Positions 1 through 9,080 of a stretch of DNA of 64,000 nt are shown here, in pieces. Both the position numbers and the translations under genes were made by a program. Positions within the stretch are counted from its first letter, which is position 1. Each line of letters begins with the position of its first letter. The stretch is from the NCBI RefSeq assembly GCF_003555545.1, contig NZ_CP032157.1, positions 62,001 through 126,000 of the forward strand, given 5' to 3'. The stretch comes from Paraflavitalea soli (GTDB lineage Bacteria; Bacteroidota; Bacteroidia; Chitinophagales; Chitinophagaceae). Under the pieces are notes generated by a model. That model was not told the DNA's origin. It did no database searches and saw only the letters and a program-made list of their open reading frames with translations.

Positions 1-731
1 GGATCTGTCTGGAATTGCACCATGAACTTAAACTGTGCTTCACCCATATTCAGCCGGGCCTGCAGATCGGCTTCCAGGTAATCTTTATTATTTTGTCCGG
101 GAGGAGCGCCAAAGGGCGGGCCAATGGGTTCCAGTTTATACTTTACGTTTTTATCGCCAAAAGAGTAGGGCAGGCCGCTCCAATAAGGGGTGGTCAAACA
201 ACTGGGCACCACTTTTTCCATCTCTTTCAATATCTCAGCTGTACGGGGATGCTCGGCCAGGTATTTACCATAATCGTGTAATACTGCCCCTGCATAGGTA
301 AACTCGCACATGTCCATCGCCGTATCTACAAAAAAGATGTCCATGTTTTGCAGCAGGAAATCGGCCGTGGTGGCATCTTCATCACCGGGCAGTAATTTCT
401 TGCCGGCTACGTCGAATAATTTAATACCCACACCCACCGTCGTTTTCAGGTCGGGTGCACCGGGCACGGTATCGCTCGAAAAACGAATCCAGGCATCATA
501 ACGTTCCTTGGCAAAAATGCCTACGCGGTATTCCTGTGGCAGGCCGGGCGTTACAATAAAATCGGCTTTGGCTACACCATGCAGTTTCAGGAATACCGCC
601 CGTCGTACCGGGCACTGACCGGCATTGATGCGCGTGCCCATTGTCATGTCGATAAACATTTGCTTGAGCGCCAGGGCGGGATCGGCACCACAATTGGGAC
701 CTGAAGATGTTGCTTTTTGTTGAACCTTCAT
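1..731 (-). CDS. Catalase-family protein, N-terminal part (runs off left edge)
   Basis: The reading frame starts at 731 on the minus strand and is still open at the window edge, so only about 243 N-terminal residues are seen. The stretch RRAVFLKLHGVAKADF followed by WIRFSSD and GVGIKLFDV resembles the start of the catalase fold (R-x-x-H-x-x-G around the distal heme histidine, then the V-R-F-S strand and a V-G-x-x-x-K-x strand). There is no signal peptide, so a cytoplasmic location is likely. The family includes true catalases and short catalase-related heme proteins that act as peroxidases or in fatty-acid peroxide metabolism. The proximal heme tyrosine would lie outside the window, so activity cannot be judged. 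The fold family is fairly clear; the exact enzyme is not. The gene is divergent from the kinase at 1021 across a 289-bp spacer in which I see no strong motif. Confidence 0.7.
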   Translation of the reverse strand, partial: MKVQQKATSSGPNCGADPALALKQMFIDMTMGTRINAGQCPVRRAVFLKLHGVAKADFIVTPGLPQEYRVGIFAKERYDAWIRFSSDTVPGAPDLKTTVGVGIKLFDVAGKKLLPGDEDATTADFLLQNMDIFFVDTAMDMCEFTYAGAVLHDYGKYLAEHPRTAEILKEMEKVVPSCLTTPYWSGLPYSFGDKNVKYKLEPIGPPFGAPPGQNNKDYLEADLQARLNMGEAQFKFMVQFQTD

Positions 732-1020
732 AAGTGATGGATTTTGGTTAACAGTATTATAGCATACTAAATGTACGGGAAGGGCGGGGCGAAAAAACCG
801 TGTTTACACCTGATCGGGTAAGAAAAACTACGGTATTTTCCGGTGACGGTTATCCGTTAGGGTAATAAACTACCGGAACCCGTCCGGCACGCCAGGTAAT
901 TGATCCCCCTGCCATTAATTTGATCCCAGGTTTTCTTCTCCATCCCATTTTTAGGTAGTTTCATCACATTTGCCCGCGCCTCTTTTGTTTAAGGGCTAAT
1001 CTTGTTGAAAATTATCACGC

Positions 1021-2631
1021 ATGGCATTGCAGACTAAGGATTTATCTACCGATACAATAGTTACACCAGGGAAGTTGTGGTGGAGAAGGCATGAGCTGAT
1101 ATTCGTTACCCTCTTTGCGCTCATTCGCATGGCGCGGGACCTGTGGGATAGGTTTACCCTCACCGATCTGGAAATAGAACCAACCTATAAGATACCTTAT
1201 CACCAGCATGGCCAGGCTTTTAACTATAATACCAATGTGTTGTTCCCGCAGTTGAATACCGTCCTGGTATTGTACCTGGTATATCTCGGCGTCAATAAGG
1301 TCATCATTCCTATATTTAAAAAACTATCCTGGCAGGCTGCTACCAGTAAGATATTGCTGAGGCTGGTATTGGCGGCTTTCCTTTATTTGTTGTTGAGTTG
1401 GTTCCTGGCCCTGGGTTTTAACTCTGCTACTTATTATGCGCATCCCTGGTATTTTAACTATGGCGGATTTCAGTTATTGTCCTTACTGGGCTATAATGAT
1501 CATCCGCAGCAAAGTTTGTTTACGGGGTTCGACAGGGCGCTGTCACTGGTAGGTGTGGTCATGCTGCTGGGTTGCATACGGGAGGTGATCATTCGTTTTG
1601 TAGAGAAGCAGGATAAGAACCGTGCCTTCCGGATATTGGTGTTCAACCAGTTTACTTTGGCAGCACTGGTATATTGGACGGCTGTGGCTATTATACTGCT
1701 CTTCAATATTTTTTCAGGCGCTGGTTTCCGGATCATTTGTATGGGTTTTATTCCGGCTACCTTCCTGGTATTTATGGTCAATACGTATTGGTTGTTCCCA
1801 CAAAAGGAAGGAGGTCCTGTATTCAGTTTCAGGTCACTCATTCAGCTGCTGGTATCTTCTTTGCTCTGCACCTTCCCTTTTTTCACCTTTGATGGTTTGG
1901 ATATGCCAGCCAGACTGTTCATTTTTTGTATGATCTGCTGGGGCATGCAATTGCTGATCACCACACCGGTTTCCTGGCTCATCTACCAACAAAGAAAAGA
2001 CAGGATATTGCAATTGAGAGGGGCAGAAGAAGCGCTGGTAAAATCACGGGCCGATCTGCAATTTCTCCGTTCGCAGATCAACCCCCATTTTTTATTCAAT
2101 GCCCTTAATACTTTATACGGTACGGCCCTGCGGGAAAAAGCGCCAGATTCGGCAGCAGGCATACAAATGCTGGGGGATATGATGCGTTTTATGCTGCATG
2201 AGAACCACCAGGACCTGATACCTATGAGTAAGGAAGTGGAATACCTGCAAAACTATATCGCTCTGCAAAAGCTTCGTACCCCTGCTTCTCCAGATATGGT
2301 CATTGAAGATCATATTGATGAACAAGGTTGTAACCACCCCATCGCACCTATGATCCTGATCCCTTTCGTGGAAAATGCTTTTAAGCATGGTGTGAGCCTC
2401 CGGGAAAAGTCGTGGATCAGCATCATACTCAGCTGTAATGAAAAAGGGATCCGATTTGAAGTGCGTAACAGTATACATCCTCCCGCGCCTAATGATCCCG
2501 AAACAGAGCATTCCGGCATAGGGCTTACCAATGTACTGGAAAGACTTACCTTGCTCTATCCCGGTAAACATGCGATAGATATTAAAACCAATGAGCAGGA
2601 ATACATTGTTCGGTTATCCCTGCAACCCTGA
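1021..2631 (+). CDS. LytS-type sensor histidine kinase
   Basis: This 536-residue protein has a large N-terminal membrane region (several hydrophobic segments between about residues 25 and 320), a short linker, then a His_kinase-type phosphoacceptor domain with INPHFLFNALNTLYG (His356 is the likely phosphorylation site). The ATPase domain follows, with the N box around ENAFKHG and a G box GIGLTNVLERL near the C-terminus. This is the LytS/YehU architecture common in Bacteroidota, where the kinase pairs with a LytTR response regulator. The partner is two genes downstream at 4017. The stop is 18 bp before the serine hydrolase gene, which points to one operon. The ligand is unknown; no periplasmic domain is recognisable, so the signal may be sensed in the membrane. 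The start was chosen because the first methionine precedes the first membrane segment with a normal cytosolic lead. Confidence 0.9.
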   Translation: MALQTKDLSTDTIVTPGKLWWRRHELIFVTLFALIRMARDLWDRFTLTDLEIEPTYKIPYHQHGQAFNYNTNVLFPQLNTVLVLYLVYLGVNKVIIPIFKKLSWQAATSKILLRLVLAAFLYLLLSWFLALGFNSATYYAHPWYFNYGGFQLLSLLGYNDHPQQSLFTGFDRALSLVGVVMLLGCIREVIIRFVEKQDKNRAFRILVFNQFTLAALVYWTAVAIILLFNIFSGAGFRIICMGFIPATFLVFMVNTYWLFPQKEGGPVFSFRSLIQLLVSSLLCTFPFFTFDGLDMPARLFIFCMICWGMQLLITTPVSWLIYQQRKDRILQLRGAEEALVKSRADLQFLRSQINPHFLFNALNTLYGTALREKAPDSAAGIQMLGDMMRFMLHENHQDLIPMSKEVEYLQNYIALQKLRTPASPDMVIEDHIDEQGCNHPIAPMILIPFVENAFKHGVSLREKSWISIILSCNEKGIRFEVRNSIHPPAPNDPETEHSGIGLTNVLERLTLLYPGKHAIDIKTNEQEYIVRLSLQP

Positions 2632-2649
2632 TCATTTAAAAAAAACAAT

Positions 2650-4002
2650 ATGAAGAAACTATTTGCCATGATATGGGCCATTGGGTTTGCCCAATATGCC
2701 TGTACACAAAACAGCACTGCACAAAAATTAGACGAACTGATGCAAGCTTATACCAATCAGGGTAAATTCAGCGGGTCGGTATTGGTAGCCCGGCATGGAC
2801 AGGTATTACTCGACAAAGGTTATGGCTACAGCAACTATCAGGAGCAGCGTCCCAATGACCCCCACACCGTTTTTCAGATTGCTTCCGTTACCAAGCAGTT
2901 TACTTCCACGCTGGTGCTGAAGTTAGTAGAATTTAAAAAGCTGGCCCTGACAGATAAACTCAGTAAGTTTTACCCGGGCTATCCGCATGGTGATAGCATT
3001 ACCATTGAGCATTTATTGACCCATACCTCCGGCATTTACGATTATACCCGCAATGGGGAGCTCATGCACCTGCAAACCGTCCGGCCGGTAGGTAAGGAGG
3101 AAATGATGGGGTACTTTAGGAACCAGCCTCTTGATTTTGCACCCGGCACCAATTGGAGCTATAGCAATGCAGGCTACTTTTTGCTGGGCTGTATTATTGA
3201 ACAGGTAACCGGCCAGCCTTATGAAAAAGCAATACGCCAATATATTTTTGATCCGCTGAAGATGCAGCACAGCGGTTTTGATTTTATACACCTCAGCAGC
3301 ATGGATAAGGCAGTGGGGTATAAAATAGATTCAACCGGAAATCGATCCACCCCCGCGCCTGTTGTAGATTCCACTGTACCCTTCTCCGCAGGGGCTGTTT
3401 ATTCCACCGTGGAGGACCTGTACAAGTGGCATCAGGGTTTACAACAGTATAGGATCATAGGAAAAGACCTGATGCAAAAGGCTTATACACCGTTTAAAAA
3501 TAATTACGGCTATGGATGGATCATCGATTCTTTGTATGGTAAGCGGATGGTATCGCACAGCGGTGGTATCTTTGGTTTCAGGAGCGATCTGGCCCGGGTG
3601 CCGGAAGATGATGTATGTGTTATTTTACTAAGTAATACGGAGATACCGGGCATGGGCAATATTACCCGGCGGGTGCTGGCGGCGCTGTATGGTAAACCGT
3701 ATGCCATTCCGGTGCAGCTAAAGGCCGTGGCGATAAGGGAAGAAGTGCTGAAAAGATACACCGGCACCTATAAGATCGAGGCCAATGGGGTGCTGGTAGA
3801 TGTGGTGCTCGAAAGCGGGCGGTTGATGGCCCGGCCACACAATGGTCCGCCTTCCGAACTACTGGCTTTGGATGATTCGCATTTCTTTCTTAGCAATGAA
3901 CATGAGTTTAAGATATATTTTGAGATGGATGAAAAAGGGCAGGTATTGCGGATGATGATCAATCCAAACGGAGACCCCAGGCCTGCCAACAAAATTAAAT
4001 AA
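2650..4002 (+). CDS. Serine hydrolase, class C beta-lactamase / DD-peptidase fold
   Basis: The 450-residue protein begins with a hydrophobic signal sequence and is probably exported to the periplasm. It shows the three active-site elements of the penicillin-recognising fold: S-V-T-K at residues 79-82 (nucleophile Ser79, Lys82), Y-S-N at 171-173 and H-S-G-G starting at 303. The spacing fits the beta-lactamase family (class C beta-lactamases, DD-carboxypeptidases, esterases) called Beta-lactamase PF00144. The last 80 residues look like the small C-terminal beta domain often attached in this family. It lies between a LytS kinase gene and its LytTR regulator with gaps of 18 and 14 bp, so it is co-transcribed with a signalling pair. 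A role in cell-wall peptide trimming or in processing the sensed ligand is an inference; a resistance role is not indicated. Confidence 0.88.
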   Translation: MKKLFAMIWAIGFAQYACTQNSTAQKLDELMQAYTNQGKFSGSVLVARHGQVLLDKGYGYSNYQEQRPNDPHTVFQIASVTKQFTSTLVLKLVEFKKLALTDKLSKFYPGYPHGDSITIEHLLTHTSGIYDYTRNGELMHLQTVRPVGKEEMMGYFRNQPLDFAPGTNWSYSNAGYFLLGCIIEQVTGQPYEKAIRQYIFDPLKMQHSGFDFIHLSSMDKAVGYKIDSTGNRSTPAPVVDSTVPFSAGAVYSTVEDLYKWHQGLQQYRIIGKDLMQKAYTPFKNNYGYGWIIDSLYGKRMVSHSGGIFGFRSDLARVPEDDVCVILLSNTEIPGMGNITRRVLAALYGKPYAIPVQLKAVAIREEVLKRYTGTYKIEANGVLVDVVLESGRLMARPHNGPPSELLALDDSHFFLSNEHEFKIYFEMDEKGQVLRMMINPNGDPRPANKIK

Positions 4003-4016
4003 CTACCAGCGCGCCT

Positions 4017-4727
4017 ATGCTAAAAGCGATCGTAATAGATGATGAACCCATTGCCGTGGAAGTGGTGAAGAACCTGGCGGAGAAGATACATTTCATTGAC
4101 CTGGTGCAGGGGTTTACCAATGCTTTTGAGGCCATGGCTTATTTGCGTAAAGAGAAAGTAGACCTGCTGTTCCTGGATATTAAAATGCCCGATATCTCCG
4201 GCATTGATTTCCTGCAGGCCCTTGCCGATCCACCCATGGTGATCTTTACCACTGCTTATAGTGAACATGCCGTGCAGAGCTTTGAGCTCGATGCCATTGA
4301 TTACCTGCTGAAACCTTTTTCACAGGCCCGTTTCCTGAAAGCTTGTAATAAGGCCAGTCAACAATGGGAATTGAGGCGAAACAAAGGACAGGTGGCCCCT
4401 GCTTCAACAGCTGTGTTTATCAAGAGCGGCTACGAACAGATACGGGTGGAACTGGATGATATTCTGTACGTGGAAAGCAGCGGCAACTATATGCAGTTTG
4501 TATTGCCGCAGCAAAAAATACTGTCCCGCCTTACCATGGCCGAAGCAGAGATCTTATTGCCGTCGGCAGATTTTATTCGTATTCACCGATCCTACATAGT
4601 GGGCCGTAAGCACGTTACCAAAACGGATAAAAATAACATCTGGATACAACAAACCAGTTTGCCGGTAGGCCCGGCCTATGCGGGTGAGGTGGAAAGGCTG
4701 GTAAAGAAAAGTATGAAAGGAGATTGA
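4017..4727 (+). CDS. LytTR-family response regulator
   Basis: The 236-residue protein has an N-terminal receiver domain (residues about 3-120) with acidic residues in IDDE near the start, the phosphoacceptor Asp54 in LFLDIKMPD, a threonine in VIFTTAYSEH and the conserved lysine in YLLKPF. A LytTR DNA-binding domain follows (about 135-232), recognisable by VELDDILYVESSGNY and IRIHRSYIV. LytTR regulators bind short direct repeats upstream of target promoters. It is the third gene of the kinase-hydrolase-regulator operon and is the likely phosphorylation target of the kinase at 1021. No typical intrinsic terminator was found right after the stop; a weak ATGCTG/CAGCAT pairing at 4729-4762 lacks a T run. 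Confidence 0.92.
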   Translation: MLKAIVIDDEPIAVEVVKNLAEKIHFIDLVQGFTNAFEAMAYLRKEKVDLLFLDIKMPDISGIDFLQALADPPMVIFTTAYSEHAVQSFELDAIDYLLKPFSQARFLKACNKASQQWELRRNKGQVAPASTAVFIKSGYEQIRVELDDILYVESSGNYMQFVLPQQKILSRLTMAEAEILLPSADFIRIHRSYIVGRKHVTKTDKNNIWIQQTSLPVGPAYAGEVERLVKKSMKGD

Positions 4728-5030
4728 AATGCTGGCGTTACCGCCGCATCCTCGGTCAGCATCATTGGAAAAGTAATTACAAGATATAGTCTTGGTAATA
4801 CTCAGATACGAACAAAACCCGGCTAAGGTCACTTTCTTGTGTGCCCCTGCTCACCTGTAGCTTGTTCGTTATTAAAACTCATTACACCCTCAACAAGCCC
4901 ACTTCTTAAATCTTGTACACAAGTGTTGTCGTCAAGAAAGCTGCCCGCCATTCATCTCTAATGGCCTTCTGAGTGAAGGCTGCTCAAAAACCTGCGCTGA
5001 TAGCTTGCCGGTGGCGGCATCCTAAAATAA

Positions 5031-5184
5031 CTATACATGGCATATAGCCCACACATTGTCTACACATTGTCTGCACATTGTCTACACATAGCCTAAATAG
5101 GGTCTAAAGCGCTGTATAATAGTAGTTTAGGCCTTGTTTAGGCAATGTGTAATCAGTATCCGGGCCTTGTTCAGGCAATCCAGC
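5031..5184. repeat. Degenerate 11-bp tandem array, about 14 units
   Basis: Cutting the sequence every 11 bases from 5031 gives related units. The clearest are ACATTGTCTAC (5053), ACATTGTCTGC (5064), ACATTGTCTAC (5075) and ACATAGCCTAA (5086). Later come GGCCTTGTTTA (5130), GGCAATGTGTA (5141), and then GGCCTTGTTCA (5163) and GGCAATCCAGC (5174), which repeat that pair 33 bases on. The period is kept with no visible insertion or deletion for about 154 bp although unit sequence drifts. The period is close to one DNA helical turn and is not a multiple of three, so the array is unlikely to be coding. Confidence 0.7.
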
Positions 5185-5382
5185 TCCCACTCGGCTGCCA
5201 CCAGAACTTGTTGAACATCGTATCTCTCAAAAAATAATCAAATAATCCATCATCTTGCCCGGATATGCCATTTGCCGGAGCCAGCCGTCCTTATATTTTT
5301 AGGAGATCAATTAAAGCATTTCCCTATCTCCTGGCACCTGCCGGAACAGTAAGCGTTTCATATAGCAAAAAGCAAGCAAGTT

Positions 5383-5416
5383 GGGGTAACGGTTCTCCGT
5401 TGGCCCCGTTTTTTTT
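5383..5416 (+). terminator. Intrinsic terminator in the leader of the GH106 gene
   Basis: GGGGTAACGG at 5383-5392 pairs with the mirror segment ending in CCCC at 5407 around a four-base loop TTCT, leaving one G bulge, and is followed by G and eight T residues (5409-5416). This is a textbook plus-strand terminator. The nearest upstream plus-strand gene ends more than 650 bp earlier and the next gene begins 49 bp later. It may end a small RNA, end a long 3' tail of the LytTR operon, or act as an attenuator for the GH106 gene. Confidence 0.7.
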
Positions 5417-5464
5417 AGGTGAAATCGTCAGTTACCATAACTTCACACGTGATAAGGCTTTCAT

Positions 5465-8400
5465 ATGATGCACAAGAGTTCAATTTTGGTTGCGGGCCTG
5501 GTGTCCTTAGTCCTTGGCGGTTCGTGGTTTCAGCATAGTAGCACAGCTGCCAACCCCATTTATCCCAAGCCCGGTACTGCCGGGCCATTGGTTAACCATT
5601 TACAGGAAAATCTTCCCAATTCCACTACTTCACCGCTGCCGGCTGATACCATTGGCAGGCTTACAGATGACTTTTTTCAACAGCTTCCGGCCAGCGCCCG
5701 GCCCTGGGTATTATGGTATTGGATGCAGGCCGGTGTTTCCAAAGCAGGCATCACCGCCGATCTGGAAGCCATGCACGAAGCAGGCATCGGGGGCGCTCAT
5801 TTGGTGTGCATAAAGGACACTACTTCACCGCCGCTCTTTAACCCACCCATACGGCAGCTTACACCCGAATGGTGGGGCATGGTGCGCTTTGCCCTGGAAG
5901 AGGCCAAAAGGCTGAACCTGAAAATGGCCATCCACGTGGGCGATGGCTATGCCCTGGCAGGCGGTCCCTGGATTACCCCGGAACTGTCGATGCAAAAATT
6001 GGTATGGAGCAAAGAGTACGTCAAAGGAGGAGCGGAGCTGAGTCTTTCCCTGCCCCAGCCGGAAACCAATGAAGATTATTATAAAGATATAGCCATACTG
6101 GCCTACCCGGCCAATAGCACCCAGGCTTTCAGCGATACGGTATTCATACCCAAAGTAAGTACCAGCATGCCCGGCGCTAAAGCACAGTTCCTCGCCTTCG
6201 ACAATGGCGGCAAGGATAGTTTTAAAAGCGATTCGGTGTGCTGGATCCAATACAAATACCCACAGCCCTTTACCTGCCGTTCCATCACCATCCACTCCGG
6301 TGGCAACAATTACCAGGCCCACCGCCTGCTGGTGCAGGTGAGCAATGACGGGTATGAATTTACCACCGTTACCCGGCTGGAGCCACCCCGCCATGGCTGG
6401 CAGGATACGGATGAAGATGTAACGCATGCCATACCAGCCACAACGGCCAGCTATTTTCGCTTTGTGTATGACAAGGTTGGATCGGAGCCGGGCGCAGAAG
6501 ACCTGGATGCTGCAAAATGGAAACCCTCTTTGAAACTGGCCGGCATCTACCTGTCCGACGAACCGGTTTTGAACCAATACGAAGGCAAGAATGGATCGAT
6601 ATGGCGCGTGAGCAAAAAGACTACCGTGCAACAGGCGCCCGATTCGGTATGTGTGCCCCTGCTGTCCATTGTGAATCTCACGGGTAAAATGGATGACTCA
6701 GGTAAACTATCCTGGCAGGCGCCTGCGGGCAACTGGGTGATCGTGCGGATAGGACATACTTCTACCGGTCATACCAATGCGACCGGTGGCGGGGGCAAAG
6801 GACTGGAGTGTGATAAATTCAACCCGGCAGCCATACAATTGCAATTTGATAAATGGTTTGGCGAAACGGTGAAAGTGGCCGGACCTGAACTGGCGAAGGA
6901 AGTGATCAAATTATTCTATATCGACAGCTGGGAGTGCGGCAGTCAGAATTGGAGCCCCGTATTCCCTGCAGAGTTTAAAAAACGCCGGGGATATGATCTG
7001 CAGCCTTACCTGCTGGCAATGACCGGTACGCCCGTAGAAAGTGCGGCTGTGTCGGAAGGTTTCCTGTATGATGTGCGGCAAACCATTGCGGCCCTGGTAG
7101 CTGATAATTTTTATGGCACCCTGGCCAAACTGGCACATGAGCAGGGAACACAATTCACAGCAGAAAGTGTAGCGCCCACCATGCTGAGTGATGGCATGCT
7201 GCATTACCGTTATGTAGATATACCCATGGGCGAGTTTTGGCTCAATAGTCCCACGCATGATAAACCCAATGATATGCTGGATGCCATTTCGGCCGGGCAT
7301 ATCTATGGCAAACGGATTATACAGGCAGAGAGTTTTACTACCCTGCGCATGAACTGGGACGAACATCCCGGTATGTTGAAAGCACTGGGCGACCGTAATT
7401 TTTCCCTCGGGGTCAACAGGCTGGTATTGCATGTATTCACCCACAATCCCTGGATAGACCGCAAGCCGGGCATGACACTCGATGGAGTAGGAGGCTATTT
7501 CCAGCGTGACCAGACCTGGTGGAAACCAGGCAAAGCCTGGATGGAATATTTACAGAGAAGCCAGGCAATGTTGCAATTGGGGCAGCCCGTAGCCGATGTG
7601 GCCATATTTACCGGAGAAGAATTGCCCCGCCGGGCGGTATTGCCCGAGCGGCTGGTGACTACCTTGCCAGGTATCATGGGCCAGGAAAGAGTGGCCAGTG
7701 AAACCAGGCGGATGGTCAATGCAGGCATACCCCTTCGTCAGCGGCCTGCGGGAGTAACTCATTCGGCCAATATGGCCGACCCGGAAGAATGGATCGATCC
7801 CCTGTGGGGCTATGCCTATGATGCCATCAATCCCGATGCCTTATTACGATTGGCCACTGTAAAGAATAAACGTATTGTATTGCCGGGTGGCGCCAGTTAT
7901 GGCGTGCTGGTATTGCCGGCAGCCAATACCTTGAACCCTGATCCGCATTACATGAGTGCGGCCGTAGAACAAAAGATTGCCCAACTGGTAAAAGACGGCG
8001 CTACGGTAGTGATGTCAGAAGCGCCAACACAATCGCCTTCCCTGCAGGATATGTTGGAAAAGAAAGTGCTGCGCGGTATACCTGGTGCCAATGGTAAGAA
8101 AGCTGGTGGTGTAAAAGGTAAGCTGCTTACAGGCGCTTATACGGCGGAGTCGTTTGCCGGTATTGGCATCGAAAGAGATGTAACTGTAACGGAGAAGGAT
8201 GGTAAGCGGGCGCCCGGCGTGGCATGGGCGCACCGGAAAGGAAAAGACTTTGATATTTACTTTATCTCTAACCAGCTGGATAGTGGCAGGCTGCTCAATG
8301 TATCGGTAAGGCTTACAGGTAAAGAACCGGAGATATGGGATGCCGTATCCGGCGGTAAGCGCACCAAAGTAGAATGGGAGCGCAGCGGGGGGCGTACCAT

Positions 8401-8968
8401 TGTGCCCATGTACCTGTATAAAAACGAATCCCTCTTCCTGGTATTCAGGCGAAGGGTAGAAAATACCTTCCTTAGAAAAGGGCAACCTTATCAAAAGGAT
8501 ACACTACAGGGAGATTGGCTGGTGCAGTTCGATGATAAAATGGGTGGACCTGTACGGCCGGTTGTATTTCATGAACTGACAAGCTGGACAGAGCAGGCAG
8601 ATACAACCCTGCATCATTATTCCGGTACAGCCGTTTATGCAAAACGGTTTGACTGGCCCGATGCGATAGATGGTAAGCCTGTATGGTTGCTGATGGATAG
8701 CATCAGCAACCTGGCTCGTGTAATAGTGAACGGGATCGATTGTGGTACGGCATGGACCCCGCCTTACCGGATCAATATTGCCAAAGGATTGAAACGCGGG
8801 ATCAATGAGTTGGAAATTGAAGTAACGAATACCTGGGCCAACCGCCTGATCGGCGATGAGCGGTTGCCGGCAGAAAAACGTATTACCTGGACAACGGCAC
8901 CTTTCCGTTTGCAAGGGAAACCATTGTTGCCGGCAGGGTTGATGGGACAGGTAATATTAATGAGATAA
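5465..8968 (+). CDS. GH106-like alpha-L-rhamnosidase, secreted
   Basis: The 1,167-residue protein starts with a signal peptide (hydrophobic segment about residues 7-25). Near residues 78-112 it has RPWVLWYWMQAGVSK followed by ITADLEAMHEAGIGGAHL, the typical opening of the GH106 catalytic barrel in Bacteroidota, where arginine and tryptophan lead into a helix with D-L-E-x-M-x-x-A-G-I-G. The centre is long and fits the multi-domain GH106 architecture, and the last 130 residues form a galactose-binding-like jelly roll (GTAVYAKRF and INELEIEVTNTWANRLIGDE). GH106 enzymes remove terminal L-rhamnose from pectic and other plant glycans. No SusCD pair adjoins it, so it may serve as a lone enzyme. Two adjacent methionines open the frame; the first is used. 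I did not assign catalytic residues. Confidence 0.82.
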   Translation: MMHKSSILVAGLVSLVLGGSWFQHSSTAANPIYPKPGTAGPLVNHLQENLPNSTTSPLPADTIGRLTDDFFQQLPASARPWVLWYWMQAGVSKAGITADLEAMHEAGIGGAHLVCIKDTTSPPLFNPPIRQLTPEWWGMVRFALEEAKRLNLKMAIHVGDGYALAGGPWITPELSMQKLVWSKEYVKGGAELSLSLPQPETNEDYYKDIAILAYPANSTQAFSDTVFIPKVSTSMPGAKAQFLAFDNGGKDSFKSDSVCWIQYKYPQPFTCRSITIHSGGNNYQAHRLLVQVSNDGYEFTTVTRLEPPRHGWQDTDEDVTHAIPATTASYFRFVYDKVGSEPGAEDLDAAKWKPSLKLAGIYLSDEPVLNQYEGKNGSIWRVSKKTTVQQAPDSVCVPLLSIVNLTGKMDDSGKLSWQAPAGNWVIVRIGHTSTGHTNATGGGGKGLECDKFNPAAIQLQFDKWFGETVKVAGPELAKEVIKLFYIDSWECGSQNWSPVFPAEFKKRRGYDLQPYLLAMTGTPVESAAVSEGFLYDVRQTIAALVADNFYGTLAKLAHEQGTQFTAESVAPTMLSDGMLHYRYVDIPMGEFWLNSPTHDKPNDMLDAISAGHIYGKRIIQAESFTTLRMNWDEHPGMLKALGDRNFSLGVNRLVLHVFTHNPWIDRKPGMTLDGVGGYFQRDQTWWKPGKAWMEYLQRSQAMLQLGQPVADVAIFTGEELPRRAVLPERLVTTLPGIMGQERVASETRRMVNAGIPLRQRPAGVTHSANMADPEEWIDPLWGYAYDAINPDALLRLATVKNKRIVLPGGASYGVLVLPAANTLNPDPHYMSAAVEQKIAQLVKDGATVVMSEAPTQSPSLQDMLEKKVLRGIPGANGKKAGGVKGKLLTGAYTAESFAGIGIERDVTVTEKDGKRAPGVAWAHRKGKDFDIYFISNQLDSGRLLNVSVRLTGKEPEIWDAVSGGKRTKVEWERSGGRTIVPMYLYKNESLFLVFRRRVENTFLRKGQPYQKDTLQGDWLVQFDDKMGGPVRPVVFHELTSWTEQADTTLHHYSGTAVYAKRFDWPDAIDGKPVWLLMDSISNLARVIVNGIDCGTAWTPPYRINIAKGLKRGINELEIEVTNTWANRLIGDERLPAEKRITWTTAPFRLQGKPLLPAGLMGQVILMR

Positions 8969-9035
8969 TTTGATAAAGGGGCAGACCTTTACCCTCATTG
9001 GTCAATGCCAGTACAGCAACCAGCCGGACGGCGCC

Positions 9036-9057
9036 TGCCGCTATTAGTTGAGCGGCA
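9036..9057. terminator. Hairpin between convergent GH106 and SDR genes
   Basis: TGCCGCT (9036-9042) and AGCGGCA (9051-9057) form a perfect 7-bp stem with an eight-base loop. It lies between the stops of the convergent genes ending at 8968 and 9081. No good T run follows on either strand, so the terminator call is tentative. Confidence 0.35.
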
Positions 9058-9080
9058 TCAAATAAAGTAAATAACGGTGG

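Larger units (their letters stand above)
4728..5464. other. 737-bp spacer between LytTR operon and GH106 gene
   Basis: No convincing gene is present. The spacer holds an 11-bp periodic array (5031-5184) and a strong intrinsic terminator on the plus strand (5383-5416) that ends only about 50 bp before the GH106 start. A 67-codon frame at 5265-5468 has no recognisable product, runs through the terminator and is treated as chance. Confidence 0.6.

Noticed and set aside
5265-5468. 67-codon frame ahead of the GH106 gene
   Set aside because: It runs through a strong terminator hairpin and overlaps the GH106 start; the product has no recognisable features.
5825-6631. Minus-strand open frame of 268 codons inside the GH106 gene
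   Set aside because: It is a shadow of the GH106 coding sequence with no own motifs or start context.
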